A DNA stretch of 10,880 nucleotides, taken from assembly GCA_024699005.1 (NCBI GenBank), contig JAILQN010000037.1:1-10880 (forward strand). The letters are read 5' to 3'. The notes beneath the pieces are model-generated. The model saw only the letters and a program-made list of their open reading frames with translations, did no database searches and was not told the DNA's origin. The first letter of the stretch is position 1, and the number at the start of each line of letters is the position of its first letter. Origin of the DNA: Clostridia bacterium. Its GTDB lineage: Bacteria; Bacillota_A; Clostridia; Oscillospirales; Acutalibacteraceae. Shown in pieces: positions 6,753-10,880 of this stretch. The translations under genes and the position numbers were made by a program.

Positions 6753-7871
6753 ATGCCCGACAACCGCTTTCATTTTAATAACGGCAAATTCAAGATCATG
6801 CAGATCGCCGACGCGCAGGAACTGCCGCCCGGGGCTTCGCCTGATACCGTCAGGCTTATCCGGATGGCACTGGCGGTGGAAAAACCCGATCTTGTGATAT
6901 TCACGGGCGACCAGATCTACGGTATATACCCGAAGCTCTGGTCCGACCGGATGGTACGCCGCGTACTGACGGAACTTCTTGACGCCGTTGCCGGGACGGG
7001 AGTTCCGTTCGCCGTCACCTTCGGCAATCACGACGAGGAATGCGGCATCGCGAACGCGACACAGGCGGAAACGATTTACGCGGGCTTCCCCGGGTACGTC
7101 AGGGGGGAACGCCGCGACGACTCCGACCCGGGCACTTTCCGCATCCCGCTGTACGGCGCGGACGACAAAGTACTGTTCGATATTTTCGCGTTCGATACGC
7201 ACGGCTCCACGGTCTGCGGTACTTCCGGCGTAAACGCCGGGCAGCTGGCCTGGTTTGAAGCGCAGCGTGAAGCCGAACGCGCTTCAACCGGCGACGCGCC
7301 GCCGGCGCTGGTTTTTCAGCATATCGCCATCCCGGAGTATTATCGTGTCGTAAACCGGGTAAACAAAGGGACGCCCGGCGCGGTAGAGGCGTTCGGTTCG
7401 CGGAAAAACACTTTTTATGCCCTGCCTGACGGACTGAAGGCTGCCGGCGGTTTTATGAAAGAAGCTCCGTCCGCTGCCGGAGCCGGTCAGTTCGAGGTCA
7501 TGCAAAAAGACGGCGGCGTGCTTGCGATCGCCGTGGGACACGATCACAACAACAGCTTTAAAGCCCGATATGAAGGTATCGATCTCATCTATACGCAGGG
7601 CGCCGGTTTCCACGTTTACGGGCCGCATCTGAAACGCGGCGTGAGGGTCTTCGTGCTGGATGAGGGAAACCCCGCGGAGTATACCACTTACACCCGCACA
7701 TGGGAGGATCTGACGAATGACCGTCCGCGTCAGTTCATATTGGAATATATCATTTCAAATACGCCCTCCAGCATCGCGCAGGCGAAGGCGCTGGCGATAC
7801 GGAAACTGCCCTATGCGGCGGCGGGTATCGGCATGATCGCGCTGATCGCGGGAATCAGAAAAAAACGGTGA
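6753..7871 (+). CDS. calcineurin-like metallophosphoesterase with C-terminal membrane segment
   Basis: This 372-residue protein has the two-metal phosphoesterase core. The motifs are IADAQE (D20; the usual His of DxH is Q22), FTGDQ (D53), GNHDEE (N92, H93), QHIAIPE (H190) and GHDHNN (H263, H265). The arrangement resembles the Dcr2/PhoD-like branch that cleaves phosphomonoesters or diesters. Residues 353-368 form a hydrophobic helix followed by RKKR at the end, preceded by LPYAA. This could be a tail anchor or a degenerate sortase-type signal, but no N-terminal signal peptide exists. I chose ATG 6753 because AAAGGA (6738-6743) lies 9 nt upstream; the ATG at 6735 has no site before it. It follows the sulfatase by 123 nt with no visible promoter, so co-transcription is likely. 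The substrate is unknown. Confidence 0.85.
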   Translation: MPDNRFHFNNGKFKIMQIADAQELPPGASPDTVRLIRMALAVEKPDLVIFTGDQIYGIYPKLWSDRMVRRVLTELLDAVAGTGVPFAVTFGNHDEECGIANATQAETIYAGFPGYVRGERRDDSDPGTFRIPLYGADDKVLFDIFAFDTHGSTVCGTSGVNAGQLAWFEAQREAERASTGDAPPALVFQHIAIPEYYRVVNRVNKGTPGAVEAFGSRKNTFYALPDGLKAAGGFMKEAPSAAGAGQFEVMQKDGGVLAIAVGHDHNNSFKARYEGIDLIYTQGAGFHVYGPHLKRGVRVFVLDEGNPAEYTTYTRTWEDLTNDRPRQFILEYIISNTPSSIAQAKALAIRKLPYAAAGIGMIALIAGIRKKR

Positions 7872-7880
7872 TTTAACAGT

Positions 7881-7910
7881 ATAATTCCCCCTCGGCTGAG
7901 GGGGTGTTAT
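7881..7910 (+). terminator. terminator after the phosphoesterase gene
   Basis: CCCCCTC (7887-7893), loop GGCT, GAGGGGG (7898-7904), extended by ATAA (7881-7884) against TTAT (7907-7910). The following bases TGTGTTG are only moderately T-rich. It lies 10 nt after the stop. Confidence 0.7.
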
Positions 7911-7911
7911 T

Positions 7912-7939
7912 GTGTTGCGCTTTGCGTGTTGCGTGTTGT
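7912..7939. repeat. 7-bp repeat array, left of the flavoprotein gene
   Basis: Four consecutive heptamers: GTGTTGC, GCTTTGC, GTGTTGC, GTGTTGT. The first three match, in inverted orientation, three units at 8433-8453 on the other side of the gene with 19 of 21 bases identical. Confidence 0.7.
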
Positions 7940-7947
7940 GACTTGAA

Positions 7948-7976
7948 TTCTGAGACTCCGGATTCCGGAATCAGAA
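7948..7976 (-). terminator. hairpin at the end of the flavoprotein gene
   Basis: TTCTGA (7948-7953) pairs with TCAGAA (7971-7976), which contains the gene's stop codon. Inside, TCCGG (7957-7961) pairs with CCGGA (7965-7969) around ATT. It includes a 12-bp perfect palindrome (7961-7972). No clear U run follows, so the terminator role is tentative. Confidence 0.4.
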
Positions 7977-8363
7977 AGTCACCGTTTCCGGCGGAGCGGT
8001 GAAGGATGAAAACGTCGCGACGGCGTTTCTGAAATAAAATACCGCGGTGTTGCCGTCGTTCTCGTCGTACATGCGGCGCAGCATCGGGTAATCGTCCAGC
8101 ATGGCTTTTTTTGCTTCCGTGCGGTCGTCAAGTACCAGCTCGCCGGCAACGCGCAGCCATACGCCGTCTTTGAAAGCGCAGAGCTCCGCCTTGGGGTTGG
8201 CGAGGAGCTGTTTCGCCACGGGCTTGACCTTGCCCGTCTGGATATACAGCTTCCCCTCAAAAACGTGGACGGTGCCGAAGGGCCTTACCCGGGGCTGATC
8301 GCCCTCGACCGTAGCGAGATAATAAGTCTCCGCGTCCTTCAGGAATTTACAGACTCTTTCCAT
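7971..8363 (-). CDS. pyridoxamine 5'-phosphate oxidase family flavoprotein
   Basis: This 130-residue cytoplasmic protein has the FMN-binding split-barrel fold of the PNPOx-like family. Visible family features are the N-terminal MERVCKFLKDAETYYLATV, then QPRVRPFGTVHVFEGKLYI (FMN-contact strand region), followed by TGKVKPVAKQLLANPKAEL and a strand with WLRVAGELVL. The short length fits single-domain members that bind FMN or F420 and reduce small molecules. True PNPOx activity in vitamin B6 synthesis is not implied. The start at 8363 has AAAGGAG (8374-8380) 10 nt upstream and its own promoter. It is flanked on both sides by related 7-bp repeat arrays in opposite orientation. It is transcribed in the same direction as the EEP gene upstream but probably separately. 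Confidence 0.87.
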   Translation of the reverse strand: MERVCKFLKDAETYYLATVEGDQPRVRPFGTVHVFEGKLYIQTGKVKPVAKQLLANPKAELCAFKDGVWLRVAGELVLDDRTEAKKAMLDDYPMLRRMYDENDGNTAVFYFRNAVATFSSFTAPPETVTF

Positions 8364-8391
8364 GGTGTGAGCTCTCCTTTATTAATCAGGT

Positions 8392-8420
8392 ATAATAATT
8401 GAGTTCAATATATAAATCAA
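8392..8420 (-). promoter_or_regulatory. promoter of the flavoprotein gene
   Basis: On the minus strand TTGATT (8420-8415), a 17-nt spacer and TATTAT (8397-8392). Predicted start is near 8385. The region is strongly A+T-rich compared with its surroundings. Confidence 0.6.
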
Positions 8421-8425
8421 AATCT

Positions 8426-8453
8426 CTTAAGCGCAATACGCAAAGCGCAGCAC
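8426..8453. repeat. 7-bp repeat array, right of the flavoprotein gene
   Basis: On the minus strand the heptamers read GTGCTGC (8453-8447), GCTTTGC (8446-8440), GTATTGC (8439-8433) and the more divergent GCTTAAG (8432-8426). They mirror the array at 7912-7939. It sits between the EEP stop and the flavoprotein promoter. Confidence 0.65.
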
Positions 8454-8466
8454 GCGCAGGCTCCCG

Positions 8467-10227
8467 TCAGCAGGCGGATTCCCCGCCCCCGGGAATGACA
8501 ACGTCCGCATAAATCGGGAAATGGTCGGAAACGAAACGCCCGTCGATGCCGGTCGTTACGGTCCTGTAAGCCAGAGTCGTCACGTCCTCCGAACACAGTA
8601 CGAAATCGATATACGAATTAGTGTGGGTCTCCGGTCTGCAGGCGTGGAACGTGGCGAAATCCCCGCAGTCCGCCGCCTCGTGACGGGTGTTCAGAAGGTT
8701 CGTCGTCATGGTCCGGTAAGCCTCGCCGCCCTCCGTGGTGTTCATGTCCGCCGTAAATACGACCGGAACACCGGCAAAGTGTTCTTCGATGTAGCGGTTG
8801 ACGATCTCGCCGCCGAGAACCCGCGCTTCCTCGGAAACGTGGTCAAAATGCGTGTTTACGTGCACGTAGACCGCCCCTGTCTGACGGTTTTTGAGCTTCG
8901 CCCAGGTGCAGATGCGCTTACACGCCGCGCCTGGCCCGTAGGAGGGCACGTCCGGCGTGTCGCTGATCCAGAAATCGCCGTGATCGAGCAGCCTGTATTT
9001 CGCTTTCAGGTAAAAGACTGGGCAGGCTTCGCCGCCCTTGCCGGCCTCTTTCCCGTTATCGCGCTCCAGCCCGACCCAGGAATAGTCGCGCAGCTCCTTT
9101 TTGAATACTTTCATCCATTCCGTGGTGACTTCCTGCATACCCACGGAATCAGGCATGGTCTCTTTTATCTGCCGCGGGACAAGATCGCTGCGCAAAGACA
9201 TCTCGATACCGTTCACGTCGGCGCACCGGACGTTGAAGGACATGATCCGCGTGGCGCCCTCCGCTTTTTCAGCGGGGCCGATAAGCGGGAAGTCGTGCCC
9301 GGCGTAACTGTCCGCGATGGGCGGAAGGGTCACGTCCGCGTAGATCGGGAAATGGTCGGAAACGAGCCGGCCGTCGACGCCTTCCGTCACGGTGCGGAAC
9401 GCGTTGACGGCAACGTCTTTCGAACACATCACGTAATCAAGGGAATAACGGCTGTTTTCCCCGGGATTGCCGTTGTGCCACGAGGGATACGATACGGAAT
9501 CGGCGGCGGCATATGAAGCGTCCGCCAGCTTCTCCGTCATCAGGCGGTAAGCGCCGCCGCTCTCCGAGGAGTTAAGGTCTGCGGTGAATACCACCGGCGT
9601 TTTCGGGAACCGGTCGGAAATAAGATCGGTTATCATTTTCGCGCCGAGCTCCCGCGCAGCCGCGGACGCGTTGTCCAGATGCGTGTTCACGTGGGCGACG
9701 AGGGACCTGGTTTCCCTGTCCTGCAGCAGCGCCCAGGTGCATACGCGGCGGCATCCGGCGTCCGGCCCGTATGAGGGCTCGTCCGGGGTATCGCTGATCC
9801 AGAAATCGCCGTGATCGATAAGCTCGAATTTTTCTTTCAGATAAAAGATGGGACTGGCTTCGCCGATCCTAATAACGGTTCCCCCGTTGTCGCGCGAGAT
9901 GCCCACGCAGCCGTATTCTGGCAGCATCGCCTGAAGCGTCGTCATCCACAGGGGCGTCGCCTCCTGCAGGCCCAGCAGATCCGGCTTCACGTTCAGTATC
10001 TCCTGCAGGACAAGATTCCAGCGCAGCACCTGCGGCACTCCGTTCACATCCTCGCAGCGCACGTTGAAAGACATGACGCGCACGTCCTCCGCCGCCTTTT
10101 CTCCCGGCTGGATTATCGGGAAATCATGCCCTTCCATGCTGTCCTTCCATTTGATGCCCGAAAGTGAAATCGCAGAAGTCAGAGCCAATAACAGAGAGAT
10201 GAATTTTTGAAGAAGTACAGAAGACAT
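8467..10227 (-). CDS. exported protein with two tandem endonuclease/exonuclease/phosphatase domains
   Basis: This 586-residue protein has an N-terminal export signal (K8, then a hydrophobic run at 9-23) followed by two full EEP domains, about residues 33-302 and 310-579. Family enzymes cleave phosphodiester or phosphomonoester bonds in nucleic acids, inositol phosphates or lipids, using Mg2+. Both domains keep the catalytic set. In domain 1 these are N55, E89 (GLQEAT), H183 (NTHLD), D217 and N219 (TADLNS), and D291-H292 (SDHFP). In domain 2 they are N332, E366, H460, D494 and N496, and D568-H569. Corresponding residues differ by exactly 277 positions, so the gene arose by internal duplication including the linker (GHDFP, EKA). 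The start at 10227 has GGAG 7 nt upstream and a good promoter. No transmembrane segment follows, so it is likely secreted. Usual family members have one domain. The substrate is unknown. Confidence 0.9.
   Translation of the reverse strand: MSSVLLQKFISLLLALTSAISLSGIKWKDSMEGHDFPIIQPGEKAAEDVRVMSFNVRCEDVNGVPQVLRWNLVLQEILNVKPDLLGLQEATPLWMTTLQAMLPEYGCVGISRDNGGTVIRIGEASPIFYLKEKFELIDHGDFWISDTPDEPSYGPDAGCRRVCTWALLQDRETRSLVAHVNTHLDNASAAARELGAKMITDLISDRFPKTPVVFTADLNSSESGGAYRLMTEKLADASYAAADSVSYPSWHNGNPGENSRYSLDYVMCSKDVAVNAFRTVTEGVDGRLVSDHFPIYADVTLPPIADSYAGHDFPLIGPAEKAEGATRIMSFNVRCADVNGIEMSLRSDLVPRQIKETMPDSVGMQEVTTEWMKVFKKELRDYSWVGLERDNGKEAGKGGEACPVFYLKAKYRLLDHGDFWISDTPDVPSYGPGAACKRICTWAKLKNRQTGAVYVHVNTHFDHVSEEARVLGGEIVNRYIEEHFAGVPVVFTADMNTTEGGEAYRTMTTNLLNTRHEAADCGDFATFHACRPETHTNSYIDFVLCSEDVTTLAYRTVTTGIDGRFVSDHFPIYADVVIPGGGESAC
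8491..10131 (-). repeat. 831-bp tandem duplication within the EEP gene
   Basis: The two domain-coding units are offset by 831 bp throughout. A 28-nt stretch is identical in both (8960-8987 and 9791-9818), as is a 22-nt stretch coding for the DH motif region (near 8513 and 9344). Other parts have diverged clearly, so identity is patchy. Confidence 0.85.
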
Positions 10228-10263
10228 AACAACACTCCGTTCTTTATAATATTATCCATTCAG

Positions 10264-10291
10264 ATTTTAACACAGATGAGCGGTTTGTCAA
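10264..10291 (-). promoter_or_regulatory. promoter of the EEP gene
   Basis: On the minus strand TTGACA (10291-10286), a 16-nt spacer and TAAAAT (10269-10264), preceded by TGT (extended -10). Predicted start is near 10257, about 30 nt before the ATG. Confidence 0.8.
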
Positions 10292-10320
10292 GAGCATATC
10301 GTTAATCTGCCGGGACGCAA

Positions 10321-10347
10321 CGGGACCGGGCGTGAAGCCCGGTCCCG
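10321..10347 (-). terminator. strong hairpin after the small secreted protein gene
   Basis: CGGGACCGGGC (10321-10331) and GCCCGGTCCCG (10337-10347) form a perfect 11-bp G+C stem with a 5-nt loop, 23 nt after the stop. No U run follows on the minus strand, so termination is inferred from position and stability. Confidence 0.6.
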
Positions 10348-10370
10348 GAAAACGGATTTTTCAAGCCTGA

Positions 10371-10667
10371 TCAGAGTTGGCTGAAGAACATGACGATCTT
10401 GATTATCAGCTTGACCAGACCGAGCAGCCAGCCCGCGTCGCCGAGATCTATACCGGATAAGTCAAGCCCGCCTAAGTCAAGCCCGCCGGTAAGACCGGAT
10501 AAATCAAATCCGCTGTTGCCGCCCTCTTCAGCAGTCTCGCCTGTCGTCTCGCCGGTCGTCTCCGTGGCAGCGTCCTCAGCGCCTGCAGTGAACGCCGCGC
10601 AGCTGAAAACGGACAGAGCCATGATCACTGTCAGAATGACGGCAAGAATTTTGTTCATGCGTTTCAT
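10371..10667 (-). CDS. small exported Gly/Asp/Leu-repeat protein
   Basis: This is a 98-residue protein I cannot assign to a family. It begins MKRMNKILAVILTVIMALS, a clear export signal. The likely signal peptidase I site is after AGA (residue 30). C23 is not in a good lipobox. Residues 31-52 are rich in Thr, Glu and Gly (repeated TTGET). Residues 54-78 are a five-residue-type repeat (FDLSG, LDLGG, LDLSG, IDLGD). Residues 79-95 form a hydrophobic C-terminal helix with one Lys (WLLGLVKLIIKIVMFF). I chose ATG 10667: AAAGGAG (10679-10685) lies 11 nt upstream, and the longer frame to 10748 crosses the promoter. The perfect promoter suggests high expression. It could be an envelope-associated peptide or a membrane-active peptide; no processing or immunity genes are seen nearby. 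Confidence 0.75.
   Translation of the reverse strand: MKRMNKILAVILTVIMALSVFSCAAFTAGAEDAATETTGETTGETAEEGGNSGFDLSGLTGGLDLGGLDLSGIDLGDAGWLLGLVKLIIKIVMFFSQL
10458..10487. repeat. 15-bp direct tandem repeat inside the small gene
   Basis: Two perfect adjacent copies of TAAGTCAAGCCCGCC (10458-10472, 10473-10487) encode consecutive GGLDL units of the small secreted protein. This shows recent expansion of the peptide repeat. Confidence 0.85.
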
Positions 10668-10703
10668 AAAGAATGTTTCTCCTTTGTTATTGTTATTGTC
10701 CGC

Positions 10704-10732
10704 ATTATAACACACATTAACAAAAATGTCAA
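10704..10732 (-). promoter_or_regulatory. perfect sigma-A promoter of the small secreted protein
   Basis: On the minus strand the full consensus TTGACA (10732-10727), a 17-nt spacer and TATAAT (10709-10704), plus TGT before the -10. The start is near 10698. The leader holds AATAAC twice in tandem, then AAAGGAG. Confidence 0.92.
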
Positions 10733-10801
10733 TTATTTTAATAATCAATGAACTATTGTAGTTTTACTGTATGATGTAAAATGATATGAGCCAAAAAAAA
10801 A

Positions 10802-10873
10802 GAGAAGATCAACCTTTGGTATGGTATAATCAAGCTACCAAACAAAACCAACCAAATCAAAGGAGAACTTCTC
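10802..10873 (+). promoter_or_regulatory. promoter nested in inverted repeats that can mask the ribosome site
   Basis: TGGTATAAT (10822-10830) is an extended -10 without a good -35. It lies in the loop of a perfect 7-bp inverted repeat, TTTGGTA (10815-10821) and TACCAAA (10836-10842). An outer imperfect inverted repeat pairs 10802-10818 with 10858-10873, including GAGAAG with CTTCTC and CCTTTG with CAAAGG. The right arm contains the AAAGGAG ribosome site (10859-10865). Transcripts started from the internal -10 lack the left arm, while transcripts entering from the left would contain it and could hide the site. Confidence 0.6.
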
Positions 10874-10880
10874 ATGAACA
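10874..10880 (+). CDS. start of a gene cut by the window edge
   Basis: ATG at 10874 lies 8 nt after AAAGGAG (10859-10865), with an extended -10 upstream. Only two codons (Met, Asn) are visible, so the product cannot be named. The preceding repeat structure suggests an insertion-sequence transposase, but this is inference only. Confidence 0.5.

Noticed and set aside
8521..9516. 331-codon open frame on + opposite the EEP gene
   Set aside because: A shadow of the duplicated EEP domains, with no ribosome site and no motifs.
10668..10748. N-terminal extension of the small secreted protein to 10748
   Set aside because: It crosses the -35 and -10 of a perfect promoter and would bury the leader peptide.

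Overview
The window reads like a chromosomal segment of an anaerobic, probably gut-dwelling member of the Clostridia (Oscillospiraceae/Ruminococcaceae type). This is inference. The grounds are near-consensus sigma-A promoters (TTGACA/TATAAT, often with an extended TGn -10), AGGAG-type ribosome binding sites, an oxygen-sensitive sulfatase-maturating radical SAM enzyme, a small secreted protein with a typical clostridial leader, and G+C-rich genes separated by A+T-rich promoter patches.

Layout. 1-277 is an intergenic stretch with a 67-nt palindromic element that can fold as a three-way junction, followed by a strong promoter. 278-1051 (+) is a NagD/AraL-like HAD phosphatase. It converges on 1121-2671 (-), an A+T-rich polytopic membrane protein of GtrII glucosyltransferase type, across a perfect 20-bp inverted repeat. 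2772-2846 (-) is a decayed fragment of the C-terminal end of a sulfatase-maturating enzyme. 2852-4051 (-) is a GH28/pectate-lyase-like beta-helix protein with its own promoter. 4154-5218 (-) is an intact anaerobic sulfatase-maturating enzyme (anSME), divergent from 5298-6629 (+), a Cys-type sulfatase that is its evident substrate; their promoters overlap. 6753-7871 (+), a metallophosphoesterase, probably follows the sulfatase in one transcript. 7971-8363 (-) is a small pyridoxamine-phosphate-oxidase-like flavoprotein flanked by inverted 7-bp repeat arrays. 8467-10227 (-) is an exported protein made of two tandem endonuclease/exonuclease/phosphatase domains. 10371-10667 (-) is a small exported Gly/Asp/Leu-repeat protein behind a perfect sigma-A promoter. 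At the right edge a new + gene begins (10874), preceded by nested inverted repeats able to hide its ribosome binding site in read-through RNA, which resembles insertion-sequence ends.

How the genes fit together. The sulfatase, its maturase and the neighbouring beta-helix glycosidase lack signal peptides, which suggests intracellular processing of imported sulfated oligosaccharides. The paired, overlapping promoters would couple enzyme and maturase supply. The phosphoesterases and the duplicated EEP protein look like phosphate-ester hydrolases, one of them exported, but their substrates cannot be read from sequence. I did not find a complete, clearly new defence or mobile system. The most unusual signals are the heptamer arrays, the orphan anSME tail, the cloverleaf-like palindrome, the duplicated EEP protein and the edge element with a sequestered start.
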